Counted from the first letter of the stretch, positions 37,256 through 50,654 are shown. The stretch is DNA of 64,000 nucleotides from Mesorhizobium amorphae (GCF_014843845.1 NZ_JHQS01000012.1:1-64000), one strand, 5' to 3'. The notes: a model not told the origin generated them from the letters alone. Numbers and translations: made by a program.

Positions 37256-39157
37256 TCAGGCAATCAGATCGATTGGGTTCGCTATGCCGCTCGCCACCCT
37301 GGTTTCCTCAGCAGGTGGTCGCCCGAACCGCTTCAAAAGGTCTTTCGCTATTTGACGTGGTACCGCTTGCGAAAACAGATACCCCTGACCGAGTTGGCAC
37401 CCGATCTCTGCAAGTAAAACGGCCTGGGCTTCGTTCTCGATGCCTTCGGCGATGACCTGGATGTCGAGCTTGCGAGCGATGCCAACCAAGCCCTCGACGA
37501 TGGCCAGGCTCGGATCTCCCTGGACAAGGCGATCAATGAAGGATTTGTCGATCTTGACGATATCGACCGGCACCGTCAGCAAATGCGTGAGCGAAGCGAA
37601 GCCGGTCCCGAAATCATCGAGTGCGACACGCAGGCCATGGGCTCGCAACGCCTTGATCTCCCGAGCGACGACCGGATCGCGCTGGCCGAGATAGACCGAC
37701 TCCGTTACCTCCAAAATGATATGCTTCAACGGAACGTTCTCGCGGCCGAAGGCGGCTTCGAGACGCGCGTAAAGCGTGCCGCTATGAAAATCGGCTGAGG
37801 TAATGTTGATGCCGACATGCTGCAACGGAATACCTTGATCCAGCCACGAGCGCGCGTCCGCTGCGACGATCGCCATCATGCGTTCCGTCAGATGCGAGGC
37901 GACGCTGACATCGGAGGTCGCCTGATGAAAAGCAGCGGCGGAAACGACCTCGCCATCCGGCTTGCGAAGGCGGCATAGGGCCTCCATGCCGACGATCACA
38001 CGGGTGTCGAGCCGCAGGATCGGCTGATAGAACGCGTCGATCCGGCCTTCGCGCAAAGCCGCGTCGACATCGCGGATCACCTCGATTCGGGTCTTGATTG
38101 CGCTGCCGATTCCCGGCGAGTACAGCACGAAGCCGCCCCGCGAAGTTTCCTTGGCGTGGTAGAGCGCGAAATCGGCGTTTTGGCGCACGCTTTTCGCATC
38201 GACGTCCCCCGCCGACAGCACTGCGCCGCCGATGGTAGCCTGTGCCAGGATCATGTGCCCGTCGCAGTCGGCGGGCACAGCCAGAGTGTCGAGAATATGA
38301 CGCGCCGTGCTCTCGATGTCGGCGGGCGCTCCGGCTCGCTGCAGGATCACAGCGAACTCGTCGCCGCCCATGCGGAACACACGGTCAGGCGCCACGCTTT
38401 CGGCGAGACGCGACGCTACCACCTGAAGCAAAGCATCGCCGGCCGCATGGCCGAAAGTGTCGTTGATGGTCTTCAGGTTGTCGAGGTCGATGATCAGGAC
38501 CGCCCAGGCGCTAGGTTGGCCAAAGGACAGCCGCTCCAGGGCGACGTCCAAACTCGCCCGGTTCGGCAGGTTGGTGAGGGCATCGACATAGGCGCCGCGC
38601 TCGCCCTCGATGACCCGCTGGTGACGCTCAAGCGCGATGGCGCACAGGGAGGTGCACGAGGCGACGACCTCCTCCTCGCGCGGGGTGGGGCCGCGCTTCT
38701 CCGTAAAGTACAGGGCAAAGGTGCCGAGCACAGCGCCCGCGGCGTCGCAGATCGGGCTCGACCAGCAGGCCTTCAGGCCCAGCGCCAGGACTGGCTCCTT
38801 GAAGCTGACCCAGCGCGGGTCGGTCGCGATGTCCTTCGCAGCCACGGGCATTCCGAGATAGGCCGCACTGCCGCAGGAGCCCACAAGCGGGCCGATCATC
38901 AGGCCGTCGAGAAGAGCCATATATTCATTCGGGAAGCTGGAACCTGGGAGGGGATGCAACAAGCCATTACCGTCAACGCGCAGAACGGAACACCTGACGC
39001 CCGGCAACAGTTTCTCGATCTGGCGGCAAAGACGGTCCGTCGTCGCTTCGAGCGTTTCGCCCCTGGCGATCATTTCGAGAATATTGTTCTGGAGATGCAG
39101 CACGTTAACCCGCCAATACGTGTGCGCAAGTACCTGTAGCATTCCTGGTGAAATCAC
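37256..39157 (-). CDS. GAF-GGDEF-EAL cyclic-di-GMP signalling protein
   Basis: 633 residues: a GAF-like sensor (about residues 25-180), a GGDEF domain with intact MGGDEFAV (about 200-360) and an EAL domain (about 370-620) with MEALCRL, the metal-binding DDFGTGFAS, KIDKSFID, AEGIENEAQ and GQGYLFSQ. Both cyclase and phosphodiesterase motifs look catalytically complete, so the protein could make or degrade c-di-GMP, with the balance set by the GAF input. There is no signal peptide or membrane helix, so it is probably cytosolic. It has no operon partner. The exact start (MISPGM or the internal Met 6) is not certain. Confidence 0.92.
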   Translation of the reverse strand: MISPGMLQVLAHTYWRVNVLHLQNNILEMIARGETLEATTDRLCRQIEKLLPGVRCSVLRVDGNGLLHPLPGSSFPNEYMALLDGLMIGPLVGSCGSAAYLGMPVAAKDIATDPRWVSFKEPVLALGLKACWSSPICDAAGAVLGTFALYFTEKRGPTPREEEVVASCTSLCAIALERHQRVIEGERGAYVDALTNLPNRASLDVALERLSFGQPSAWAVLIIDLDNLKTINDTFGHAAGDALLQVVASRLAESVAPDRVFRMGGDEFAVILQRAGAPADIESTARHILDTLAVPADCDGHMILAQATIGGAVLSAGDVDAKSVRQNADFALYHAKETSRGGFVLYSPGIGSAIKTRIEVIRDVDAALREGRIDAFYQPILRLDTRVIVGMEALCRLRKPDGEVVSAAAFHQATSDVSVASHLTERMMAIVAADARSWLDQGIPLQHVGINITSADFHSGTLYARLEAAFGRENVPLKHIILEVTESVYLGQRDPVVAREIKALRAHGLRVALDDFGTGFASLTHLLTVPVDIVKIDKSFIDRLVQGDPSLAIVEGLVGIARKLDIQVIAEGIENEAQAVLLAEIGCQLGQGYLFSQAVPRQIAKDLLKRFGRPPAEETRVASGIANPIDLIA

Positions 39158-39498
39158 CCTGATGAGGCGCAGTGCACAAGATGACGATGTCAGGTAATCC
39201 TTTATAAGTGTTATCTTTCGCCACTGACAAACCGGGGCCAGGACTCATTAATCAGAGCCAGAAGATAACGGCTGCTGCGATGCAGATGGAAAGGCGGATG
39301 CCGGTCCACGGATTTTCGGCAAGTGCAAAGGCGAAGCTGTCGGTTCGAGGCTCCCCTCAGACGCAATGCGGCAAGCCGGACTTATCGCGGTTTCAATAAG
39401 CATGCTGAACGCAGGCAATTTATTGCGTGTCCATGTTCCGCTGATCCCTAAGATGGGGCGAACCATCAGGGAACGCCGTGATACCTCTTGAGCTCAAG
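39158..39498. other. intergenic region, no recognised gene
   Basis: About 340 bp between the c-di-GMP gene (leftward) and the decayed flavoprotein (rightward). No motif recognised. Confidence 0.4.
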
Positions 39499-40565
39499 GT
39501 CACTGCCGCGTCACGGCCGGACCGATGGCGGCGCTCAAGGCGAAGCAGAAAAATCCCGCTCTGAATGTCGTCCTGCTCGAAAAGGCCAATGTGAAGCGTT
39601 CCGGAGCTATCTGCATGGGCATGGACGGGCTGAACAACGCCGTCGTCCCAGGATATGCGACGCCCGAGCAATACACCAAGGAGATCACGATCGCCATGAC
39701 GGCATTGTCGATCAGGCGCCGGTCTTCAAATATGCCTCGCGCTGCTATGACATCATCCAGGAACTTGACGGTTTCGGCATCCGTTTCCAGAAGAACGCCA
39801 ATGGCGATTTCGACCTGACGAAGGTCCACCATCTCGGAACCTATGTGCTGCCGATGCCGAATGGCGATACCGTCAAGAAGGCGCTCTACCGGCAGATCAG
39901 GCGCAAAAGGATATTGGTCTCCAACCGCTTCATGGCAACGCGCCTGTTGACTGCCAACGACGGCAGGATCGCGGGCGCCACAGCTGTGAACACGCGCACG
40001 GCTGAATTCCTCGTGCTGCGTGCCAAGACCGTGATCCTCTGCATGGGCGCGGCGGGCCGGCTCGGATTGCCGCATGCCGGCTATCTCTTCGGAACCTATG
40101 AGAATCCGACCAATCCGGTGACGGTTATGCCATGGCCTATCATGCGGGTGCCGCGCTCGCGAATCGCGAATGCTATCAGATCAAGCCGCTGATCAAGGAC
40201 TATAACGGCCCGGCTTGCGCTTACGTGGCCGGTCCGTTCGGAGCCTATACCGCCAACAGTGAAGGCAATCGCTTCATCGAAAGCGACTACTGGTCGGGAC
40301 AGATGATGCAGGAATTCTACAACGAACTGACGCGGCGTGAAGACGGCATCCCGCCCAACCAGCTGGAATACAAGACAACGACTATCTGCAGCCGCCCAAG
40401 GTGACGGCCAGGATGCAGATCGGCCAGGCGCGGCTCGCGGAGATCAGGGATGATCTTGAAACCGCCCTTGTCGCGCGCGACGCACATGAGCTGATGCGTT
40501 CGCTCGAAGTGTCGTCCATTCTCGACTGCGCCGTCATGGCGGCGCATGCCTCGCGAGTTCTCGGC
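39499..40565 (+). pseudogene. fumarate reductase/APS-reductase-like flavoprotein, decayed
   Basis: Blocks of a large FAD-dependent oxidoreductase appear in successive frames: VTAGPMAALKAKQKNPAL and NVKRSGAICMGMDGLNNAVV (39500-39700), then YDIIQELDGFGIRFQKNANG and AKTVILCMGAAGRLGLPHAG (to 40130), then MAYHAGAALANRECYQIKPL and GPFGAYTANSEGNRFIESDY (40132-40340), and a C-terminal piece ARMQIGQARLAEIRDDLETA. At least three frameshifts occur, and roughly 150 central residues are missing before DGIPPNQLEYKT. The family resembles adenylylsulfate reductase alpha/fumarate reductase flavoproteins. No functional product is expected. Confidence 0.75.
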
Positions 40566-40689
40566 ACGATTGTTAAGTTCCCCTGTGCGAGCGATGCTCG
40601 ACTTGCGGCACCACCTAGGAGCGCGATTTGTCGATGATCATGCCCCTTGAGGGCGCAGCCCTGCCTTCAGCAACGGGTCAGTAGGCGCT

Positions 40690-41090
40690 TGGGAGCCTTA
40701 GCATTGCGGCGGACCTGGACCATCTCGTTCAGCACATTCCCGTTCTGATAGACGGTGGTCACTGCCAATGCCTATGGCCGGCAGTCGATACCACGAGCTC
40801 ATCGAGATGCCAGATATCGCTACGCGAGGGCGTCTTACGAGCCAGCTGGCGAGCAAAGTCTGGTTCCGACGCCGTATCGTCTCGTGGGATATGGCAATGC
40901 CGCGCTCCAGCAGAATCTCTGCGACCAGCCGCAGACTGAAGCGAAAGCGATGGCAGAACCAAACGGCGTGCGAGATGGTCTCGGCGGGAAAGCGATGGCG
41001 CTTATGGCTGACCGGCCAAGTGTTCATACCCAAGCCATCCAGCCAAGACTGATCGGCGACATCGCCCGCGTGAGCATTCACATTGGCAAA
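40690..41090 (-). mobile_element. IS6-family transposase remnant
   Basis: On the minus strand HRFPAETISHAVWFCHRFRF and LRLVAEILLERGIAISHETI match the IS6/IS26 N-terminal region; after a frame change SDIWHLDELVV follows, which is the first DDE block (usually TWHLDEVF). The rest is missing. The decayed element lies between the flavoprotein relic and the hemN-like gene. Confidence 0.75.
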
Positions 41091-41158
41091 ATACAAGGTT
41101 CGCGCCAAAGCGAATGATTTGACATAGCGCAGAGACACAGGAGAGCGAAGCGGTAAGG

Positions 41159-42523
41159 ATGATGGTTATCAGCATAGGAAGGAAACTGTTGCAGACCTCA
41201 ATCCTGACAAAATATCGCGAGGCTCGCCTGCCTTGGTACACCATCTATCCGACTGTGCCGGAGTTCTCCACAGTGGTCGGTGCCCAGACTTATGAGAAAT
41301 GGCTCGGGGACCTACCGGCTGACGAACCAGTGTCACTCTATCTCCACGTTCCGTTCTGCCGGTCGATGTGCTGGTATTGTGGCTTCCCTACCACCATCAC
41401 CCGCCGGGATGCGCCGATTCTCAATTATCTGGCGATGCTGCGTGACGAGATCCGTTTGGTCTCGGAGCAAACGCCGCGGGCACTGCCCGTGAGCGACGTG
41501 CATTTCGGCGGCGGAACGCCGACCCTCATCGGGCCAGCTGAGTTTCTCGCTCTCATGGAGTTCCTGCGCCGCCGCTTCGCGTTCAGGAAAACGGCTACTG
41601 TTGCCGTGGAGATCGATCCACGCACGTTCACGGCCGAGATGGCCGAAGCCTTAGGAGCAGCCGACGTAAACCGCGCGAGCCTCGGCGTGCAGAGCTTCGA
41701 TCCCATTGTTCAAAAGGCGATCAACCGGGTCCAGAGTGAGGCGCAAACGGCGGCTGCCGTCGAAGAGCTGCGCCGGCATGGGGTAGGCCGCATCAATTTC
41801 GACCTCATCTTCGGTCTCCCGCATCAGACGGTGCAGTCCTGCGTCCAAACCGCTAGGTCGGCGGTCGCCATGCGCCCCAACCGGCTTGCGGTGTTCGGCT
41901 ACGCGCACATTCCGTCCGTAATAAAGAATCAGCGCCAGATCGAGGAGACAGCACTGCCGGACAGCGCTGCCCGCGCCGAACAGGCTGCGGCCGTGGCCGA
42001 GACGCTGGTTGCCGCCGGCTACCGAGAGATCGGGCTCGACCATTTCGCCTTGCCGGAGGACGAGCTCGCGCTGGCACAGAAAACCGGTCGCCTGCGGCGC
42101 AACTCGCTTGGTTACTCAGCCGACACCTGCAAAACCCTGATCGGTTTCGGCGCGTCGGCTATCGGCCGTATCGGCGAGGGTTACGTCCAAAACGAGGTTA
42201 CACGCGATTCCTACACCCGGCACATCGCAGCTGGCCGTCTGGCGACGTCGAAGGGCTACCGTCTCGCTGACGAAGACCGCGTGCGAGCCGCAATCATCGA
42301 GCGGCTAATGTGCGATCTCGAGGCCGATGTGCCTGCAATCTGTTCCGCCCACGGATTTGATCCGATCCGTTTTCTCGATTCAGCTGAAGGCTTGGCGATG
42401 CTGGCCGAGGACGGGATAGTGGACATCGAAAAGGGTTTCATTCGCGTGCGGCAGGAGCATCGCTTTGTGATTCGCGCTGTTGCTGCCGCATTCGATGCTT
42501 TTCTAGACCGGGTCGTCCCGTAA
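41159..42523 (+). CDS. hemN: oxygen-independent coproporphyrinogen III oxidase
   Basis: 454 residues. The radical-SAM cluster motif lies in HVPFCRSMCWYCGF, followed by HFGGGTPTL, EIDPRTF, NRASLGVQSFDP and NFDLIFGLPHQT, which are the HemN signatures. It would convert coproporphyrinogen III to protoporphyrinogen IX without oxygen, as needed for heme in microaerobic bacteroids. The N-terminal YTIYPTVPEFS matches the typical YTSYPTAxxF. Two ATGs at 41159 and 41162 are possible starts. I did not find a good FixK/FnrN box upstream; the preceding DNA is IS6 debris, so regulation is unclear. Confidence 0.92.
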   Translation: MMVISIGRKLLQTSILTKYREARLPWYTIYPTVPEFSTVVGAQTYEKWLGDLPADEPVSLYLHVPFCRSMCWYCGFPTTITRRDAPILNYLAMLRDEIRLVSEQTPRALPVSDVHFGGGTPTLIGPAEFLALMEFLRRRFAFRKTATVAVEIDPRTFTAEMAEALGAADVNRASLGVQSFDPIVQKAINRVQSEAQTAAAVEELRRHGVGRINFDLIFGLPHQTVQSCVQTARSAVAMRPNRLAVFGYAHIPSVIKNQRQIEETALPDSAARAEQAAAVAETLVAAGYREIGLDHFALPEDELALAQKTGRLRRNSLGYSADTCKTLIGFGASAIGRIGEGYVQNEVTRDSYTRHIAAGRLATSKGYRLADEDRVRAAIIERLMCDLEADVPAICSAHGFDPIRFLDSAEGLAMLAEDGIVDIEKGFIRVRQEHRFVIRAVAAAFDAFLDRVVP

Positions 42524-42544
42524 GCACGGCGAATCGGCGTGAGC

Positions 42545-43073
42545 GAAGGCCAAGTCGACGCCGAAGCGGAATTCGACGCCCCATGGCCGAAAGCCTGTCA
42601 CGAAATGCCGCCATTACCGGGCGCTGGTCGAGATTGACCTCGCCGCGGAAGAGCAAACCGCGGCGGAAGCGGCGGGCGAGGTCGGGCTCAAGGAGCGTAA
42701 TTTCCTCTCCATCGTCGATACGCCCCGAGAGGCGGCTGGCGAACCGGTCAAGATCACCCAGCGCGGCGCGGCCACGTCCGGTTCGCGTTACGTGGCCGGG
42801 CGTTGCCGCATCACACCAGTCGGCGGGGTCACGTTCGAGATCCAGCACCGGCTGCTCGGCGCTTTCACGCGCGCACCACGGCGTCAACATGCGCCGGCGA
42901 CCCATTGCACCAAGTCAAGGCCTCCGCAACGGTCACTGCCGCGCCGCGTATGGCGAGCTCGAAGGCGGCGGTGAGGCGGGCGACGCCGGCGCCTTAGACC
43001 AGGACATTCATGATCGCTCACGCGCCTCGGTCGGGATCGGTGCGCCAGGCTCGTCCGCCGGGACGCAGAGATC
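42545..43073 (-). pseudogene. thiO 5'-half plus thiC 3'-tail remnant
   Basis: Aligning by eye with 46400-46920 shows the same order of sequence: codons for LTPWCARESAEQPVLDLERD and ITLLEPDLARRFRRGLLF match ThiO (APWCERESAEQPVVDLGRD, IALLEPDLAGRFRRGLLF), and 43014-43073 matches the end of thiC and the start of thiO. The reading frame is broken by several indels and the C-terminal half of thiO is missing. It is a second, degenerate copy of part of the thi operon. Confidence 0.8.
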
Positions 43074-43525
43074 TGTCGTGCAGGCCATAGGGGACGCGCT
43101 TATAATCAGTGCCGGAGAAGTTGACGGCCCAACCATGAGTGAGATGGCCGCCACCGGGGAGGGGCAACCCCATCACTTTATCGCCCCGGCTCAAAAGCGC
43201 GCGATAGACAGCCTGATTGGCCGGCGAGCCGGAATAAGGCTGGACGTTGGCGTGTTCGCTGCCAAATAGCGTCTTCAAGCGCTCAATGGCGAGGTTCTCA
43301 AGCTGATCGACGATACCCTCGGCGTACTTGTTCGGGAAAATCGAACCGGTCGCTTCCAGCACGGCCGAAGAGGCGAAGTTTTCGGAAGCGATCAGTTTGA
43401 GCGTCGTCCGCTCGTGCCGCTCCTGCCTTAGAAGCAGTTCGTGAACGCGGCAATCGACTGAGGCCAAGGGAGACGTCCTTAGGTGTCGGCTGCGCGATCG
43501 CACCGTCGGCGGAGTTGTCCATGAC
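43074..43525 (-). pseudogene. truncated duplicate of glyA (5' third)
   Basis: Minus strand: [34 protein letters not shown], then [20 protein letters not shown] and [13 protein letters not shown], nearly identical to the intact glyA at 29641-30978. A short deletion removes the YPGARYYAGNE region, and the first codons are out of frame. Similarity stops at 43074, exactly where the thiC tail begins, so two duplicated fragments are fused here. Confidence 0.85.
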
Positions 43526-43552
43526 AGTTCGCTCCCATTGGATTGATCTATT

Positions 43553-44338
43553 TCACGACAAGCACGCGGGCCCTTTCACCGCGGGTCGTGTATTTTGCAG
43601 CTTCTCGAAAACAAACCGCTTGCCTTTGCGCACGCTGTCTTCGAGTGGGCTCGCCTTCGCCAGATGCGCCGCAATCGCGCTGGCTAGCATGCAACCCGTC
43701 CCGCGCATCGATGTGGCAAGGCGCGGCATGTCGAAGCGGACCGGTGCTTGATCGAAGCGCAACAGAATATCGGTTGATCGAGATCCCGATGCGTGGCCGC
43801 CCTTGATCAGCAGGGCCTGCGCTTCGGCGGCCAGCAATCCTTGGCCTTGCCATACTGCGCCGTCCTCATCCACCGCCAGTTCCGCGCCAACAAGGAGCGC
43901 CAGTTCGATGAGATTGGGTGTGACGAGACGGCAAAGCGGCATCAGATTGCGCTTCATGACGGCGATGGCGCCTGCTTCCAGCAGAGCCCGGCCTGAAGTG
44001 GAGGCCAGTACGGGGTCGAGCACTGCTGGCACGTGCGGATTTTCGCGCAGCACGTCGGCAACGGCAACGACGATCTCTGCCGTGGCGAGCATACCGATCT
44101 TGATGGCCGCCACCTGGTTGGCCTGCAGCGCAGCGCGCATCTGATCGGCCACCAGGCCGGGTTGCAGATGACGGATGTCCCTGACGGCTTCGTGCGTCTG
44201 CACCGTCACCGCTGTAACAGCAAGGCAGGTGCGCACGCCAAGGGACGAGATCGTCTCGATGTCGCAGGCAATTCCGGCGCCGCCGCTGGAGTCGGATCCA
44301 CCAACGACAAGCACATGCGGTTCTCGCCTCAGCGCCAT
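43553..44338 (-). CDS. thiD: hydroxymethylpyrimidine (phosphate) kinase
   Basis: 261 residues from the ATG at 44338. [20 protein letters not shown] at the N-terminus and the C-terminal anion hole [16 protein letters not shown] are ThiD signatures, with [13 protein letters not shown] between. It phosphorylates HMP and HMP-phosphate for coupling to the thiazole. It overlaps thiE by 10 bp as the last gene of thiCOSGED. The DNA of its 3' end is shared with the region just upstream of the intact glyA. Confidence 0.9.
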   Translation of the reverse strand: MALRREPHVLVVGGSDSSGGAGIACDIETISSLGVRTCLAVTAVTVQTHEAVRDIRHLQPGLVADQMRAALQANQVAAIKIGMLATAEIVVAVADVLRENPHVPAVLDPVLASTSGRALLEAGAIAVMKRNLMPLCRLVTPNLIELALLVGAELAVDEDGAVWQGQGLLAAEAQALLIKGGHASGSRSTDILLRFDQAPVRFDMPRLATSMRGTGCMLASAIAAHLAKASPLEDSVRKGKRFVFEKLQNTRPAVKGPACLS

Positions 44339-44934
44339 CGCTCCGTCTTTCCGATCCATTCCCGCGTGCGCGCTTCTGGATCGGCATTCAACGTGATGTC
44401 GGTGACTACTGCGGCGCTGTCCGCGCCAGCCGCGAAGACACCGTCGAGCCGGTCGGGGTTGAGGCCGCCGATCGCGACCAACGGGATCGGCGCTACCCGG
44501 CGCTCCCACTCGCTGATCCGTTCGACCCCTTGCGGCGCCCATTTCATCTTCTTCAGGATGGTCGGGTAGATGGGGCCGAGCGCGATGTAATCTGGCTCGG
44601 CGGCCATGGCCGTTTGCAGTTCAAGATGATCGTGTGTGCTGAGTCCAAGCTTCAAGCCGGCTGTCCGTATCCGCGCGAGGTCGGCGTTCTGCAAATCCTC
44701 CTGGCCAAGGTGGACGAAGTCGCAGCCTTCCTCGATTGCCAGGCGCCAATGGTCGTTGACGATGAGCTGGCATTGATGCTCGGCGCACAAGGCCTTCGCC
44801 TTTCGGATTTCGGCGCGCAGCCCGGAGTCTTCCATAGTCTTGATGCGAAGCTGAATCAGCTTGACGCCGAGAGGCACCAGCCGCTCGATCCAGTCGGCGC
44901 TGTCGACGATCAGGTAGAAGGGATCGAGCTTCAT
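44329..44934 (-). CDS. thiE: thiamine-phosphate synthase
   Basis: 201 residues from the ATG at 44934, overlapping the thiG stop as ATGA. It carries [39 protein letters not shown] and VAIGGLNPD, the TIM-barrel motifs of ThiE (QLRxK, NDxxxLA, HLGQxDL). It joins HMP pyrophosphate and thiazole phosphate to give thiamine phosphate. It is translationally coupled within the thi operon. Confidence 0.92.
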   Translation of the reverse strand: MKLDPFYLIVDSADWIERLVPLGVKLIQLRIKTMEDSGLRAEIRKAKALCAEHQCQLIVNDHWRLAIEEGCDFVHLGQEDLQNADLARIRTAGLKLGLSTHDHLELQTAMAAEPDYIALGPIYPTILKKMKWAPQGVERISEWERRVAPIPLVAIGGLNPDRLDGVFAAGADSAAVVTDITLNADPEARTREWIGKTERWR

Positions 44935-45704
44935 GAGAAAACCGCCCCGCCGAATGTCGGCGTCGATGGCACAGCGACGTCGCGCGGTTCGAGCATTCCC
45001 GAGCAAAAAGCCTCACGACCGGCTTCGACCGCTTTGCCGAAAGCACGCGCCATGCCGACGGGATCGGCCGCCCTAGCGACCGCTGTGTTCAGGAGCACGG
45101 CGTCAAAGCCGAGCTCGATGACGGTTGCCGCATGCGACGGCCGTCCGAGGCCCGCATCGACAATCAGCGGAACGTCGGGGAAAAATGCGCGCATCGAGCG
45201 TAGCGCCGTCATGTTGACCGGTCCCAGGGCGGAACCGATCGGTGCGCACCACGGCATCAGGACCTTGCAGCCCGCTTCCAGCAGCCGCTCGGCGACAACG
45301 AGATCGTCGGTGGTATAGGGGAATACCGAAAAGCCGTCCTCGCACAGGATACGGGAGGCTTCGACCAGGCCAAACACATCCGGCTGCAACGTGTCGTGGT
45401 TGCCGATCACTTCGAGTTTTATCCAGCTTGTGCCGAACACTTCGCGGGCCATTTGCGCGGTGGTGACCGCTTCCTTGACGGAGTGGCAGCCGGCAGTGTT
45501 GGGCAGGATTCTTACGCCCAGCGAGCGGATCAGCGACCAGAACTTTTCGCCGGCCTTGCCGCCTGCCATTTCACGGCGCAAGGAAACGGTCACCACCGCC
45601 GTGCCCGACGCGTGAACCGCATCGGCAAGGATGGCAGGCGAAGGATATTGAGCGGTGCCGAGAAGCAGGCGGGAAGGAAGCGTCGTTCCAAGGAGATCGA
45701 ACAC
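44931..45704 (-). CDS. thiG: thiazole synthase
   Basis: 257 residues. [48 protein letters not shown] and PIGSALGP are ThiG signatures; the lysine in WIKLEVIG forms the imine with deoxyxylulose phosphate. It builds the thiazole ring from DXP, dehydroglycine (made by ThiO) and ThiS-thiocarboxylate. It lies between thiS and thiE in the same operon. Confidence 0.95.
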   Translation of the reverse strand: MFDLLGTTLPSRLLLGTAQYPSPAILADAVHASGTAVVTVSLRREMAGGKAGEKFWSLIRSLGVRILPNTAGCHSVKEAVTTAQMAREVFGTSWIKLEVIGNHDTLQPDVFGLVEASRILCEDGFSVFPYTTDDLVVAERLLEAGCKVLMPWCAPIGSALGPVNMTALRSMRAFFPDVPLIVDAGLGRPSHAATVIELGFDAVLLNTAVARAADPVGMARAFGKAVEAGREAFCSGMLEPRDVAVPSTPTFGGAVFS

Positions 45705-45707
45705 GCT

Positions 45708-45901
45708 CTAACCTCCTTGCATGGGCGAGAGGATTTCAATCCGGTCGCCGTCGCTCAGCTGGAATTCCGCCCGCTTGGATTTGTGCACGAGGTCGCTGTT
45801 GACGGCCGTTGCCAGCCAGTCGCCTTCGTAGTCGAGCGCGGCAAGCAGCTCGTCAAGCGTGGTGGCGGCAATCTCATGCGCTTCGCCGTTGACGGTCAGT
45901 T

Positions 45902-45905
<4 letters not shown>
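45708..45905 (-). CDS. thiS: sulfur-carrier protein ThiS
   Basis: 65 residues from the ATG at 45905 (MKLTVNGEAHEIAATTLDEL), a ubiquitin-like protein ending in the required Gly-Gly (SPMQGG). The C-terminal carboxylate is adenylated and thiolated, then gives sulfur to ThiG. Its start overlaps the thiO stop as ATGA. No thiF (adenylyltransferase) is in the window, so activation must use a ThiF/MoeB-type enzyme encoded elsewhere. Confidence 0.93.
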
Positions 45906-48932
<3,027 letters not shown>

Positions 48933-49109
48933 ATTGAACGGGCTGGCACCATGTTGTCAAGCGCGTTCGGCCGCGGCGACGATCTGCGGCCCGTCAGACA
49001 CGGGAGGAAAGCTCGTGCATGTGTCGGGCGCACGCCCAGGAGACCAGGCAGGGATAAGAGGATCGCCAAACCGTCGGACTAAAGATTGATCCTTATGATG
49101 ATCACGCCT

Positions 49110-50654
49110 TCAATCGGCACCAAAGGTTTGCGCGTAGATGGCCTCGATCCGCCCTGCCTCGTCATTGGTCAGCGCGGCCAATTCCTTTTCGCGGGCGCGG
49201 TTCGAAAGGTGGCCACCATTCTGGTGAAGGAAACGGAAGAGCAGATCGGTCAGCCGCTCGGGCATGTCGATAAAGGCATCCACCTGTTGCCGGAATTGAT
49301 CGTAACGCTGCAGAAAAGCGGTTTCGTCGGGAAGGTCCCGTTCGATCGTCCGCTGAACGCAGGCATAGAGGAATTCGGCGTGCGGGGTTGCATCGAAGAA
49401 TCGGTAGAAATCCCCGGTGTCATTCAGCACCCGGACGTCGAATAGTGGCGTCGGTTCCCATTCGACCAATGGCAGAAGGCGCTGCGAATAGCTCTGGAGC
49501 ACGCGCCTGTACTCGTCGATCTGGTCTAGGATCGCGGCCGAGACGGGAAACACCACTCCCGGCGGATTGAAGCCGTGCATGGCAAGGACATGGTGGATTA
49601 GGTAGCGGTGAATGCGGCCGTTTCCGTCCTCGAACGGGTGGATGTAGACAAAGCCGAAGGCGAGGATCGCGGTGGCGATGACTGCATCAAGGTTTTGCGC
49701 GGGGCCGTGATCGAAGGCCACCATCCCATCGATGAGCCGCGGCAGGTCCTCAGGCCGAGCGCTGATGTGATCGGGCAGGGGCATGCGGTTGTCTCGGTCA
49801 TGCTGGCCGACGAAGCCTCCTTCCTTTCGGAAGCCAAGTCTCACGAAACGGGCATCGCCGAGTACAATTCTTTGCAGACGCAGCAGCTCATCGCGATCGA
49901 TCGGTTGGCGGCCGGCTTCGCCGATGGCGCGGCCCCAGCGTTGGATTCGGTCTTGCGCCGGGCGCTCGCCCTCGATCGCGTAGCTTGATCGCGAGTCTTT
50001 GAGCAAAAGAAAGGCGGCGGTCCGAGCAAGGAGGTCGCGCGGCACGTCCGCTACGATTGCCTCCGCGCGCCGCGGCAGATCAAGGCCGATGAATTTTTCG
50101 AGAGTCTTGGTGCGAAACACCAGAGGGCAGAACTCAGGCGTGCCGGGGAGATTGTCCTTTATGCGGTAGCGCGAAGCGGTCTTCTCGGGCCCGGACCACT
50201 GCAGCTCGGGATCGACAATCAGAACGTAGCGTCCGGCATCCGCGTCGGGCAGATCGAGACGCGTGCCCGTCAGCCATTCATATAGAAACCAGATGCGGCG
50301 GGCATAACTGCCGGTCGGGCTTTCACGGACCAACGCCTCGATCTGTGCGGGACCGGTCACCTGGAACAGCCGCTTTAGGACGGCAAGGTCGAGCCCCTCG
50401 TACTTGAGCGCGAAGGTCAGGTGGCCTTCGACGGTTGGATGTGGGGCATGGCGGGGCGTCATGATCCGCCAGCCGTCCCGTTCAGTAATTCGATGATGCT
50501 CGCCAGTGGCGGACAACGTACGAGGCAAGGGCACGGCGAGCCCGTAGGCTCCTATCAGGGCGCTGTACCCGGCCGGGGTCGCGGTCTCCGGAAGGCGTAT
50601 TTCCTGAAAAAGGATAACAGGACCTGAAAATTGGTGCTGCTGCGCCGCAGCCAT
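49110..50654 (-). CDS. Fic/DOC-family protein (putative AMP-transferase)
   Basis: 514 residues from the ATG at 50654, which has GGAGG 8 nt upstream. The Fic active-site motif HPFEDGNGRIHR is intact (HPFx[D/E]GNGRxxR). A class-II-type inhibitory motif, SYAIEGE ([S/T]xxxE[G/N]), lies about 130 residues upstream in the same chain, so activity is probably autoinhibited. Fic proteins usually transfer AMP to Ser/Thr/Tyr of target proteins. No separate antitoxin gene is adjacent. A longer frame to 50741 exists, but the internal start has the better ribosome binding site. Confidence 0.9.
   Translation of the reverse strand: MAAAQQHQFSGPVILFQEIRLPETATPAGYSALIGAYGLAVPLPRTLSATGEHHRITERDGWRIMTPRHAPHPTVEGHLTFALKYEGLDLAVLKRLFQVTGPAQIEALVRESPTGSYARRIWFLYEWLTGTRLDLPDADAGRYVLIVDPELQWSGPEKTASRYRIKDNLPGTPEFCPLVFRTKTLEKFIGLDLPRRAEAIVADVPRDLLARTAAFLLLKDSRSSYAIEGERPAQDRIQRWGRAIGEAGRQPIDRDELLRLQRIVLGDARFVRLGFRKEGGFVGQHDRDNRMPLPDHISARPEDLPRLIDGMVAFDHGPAQNLDAVIATAILAFGFVYIHPFEDGNGRIHRYLIHHVLAMHGFNPPGVVFPVSAAILDQIDEYRRVLQSYSQRLLPLVEWEPTPLFDVRVLNDTGDFYRFFDATPHAEFLYACVQRTIERDLPDETAFLQRYDQFRQQVDAFIDMPERLTDLLFRFLHQNGGHLSNRAREKELAALTNDEAGRIEAIYAQTFGAD

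Noticed and set aside
41110..41130. FixK/FnrN box before the hemN-like gene
   Set aside because: Only one half-site (TTGAC) is present; the other half does not match.
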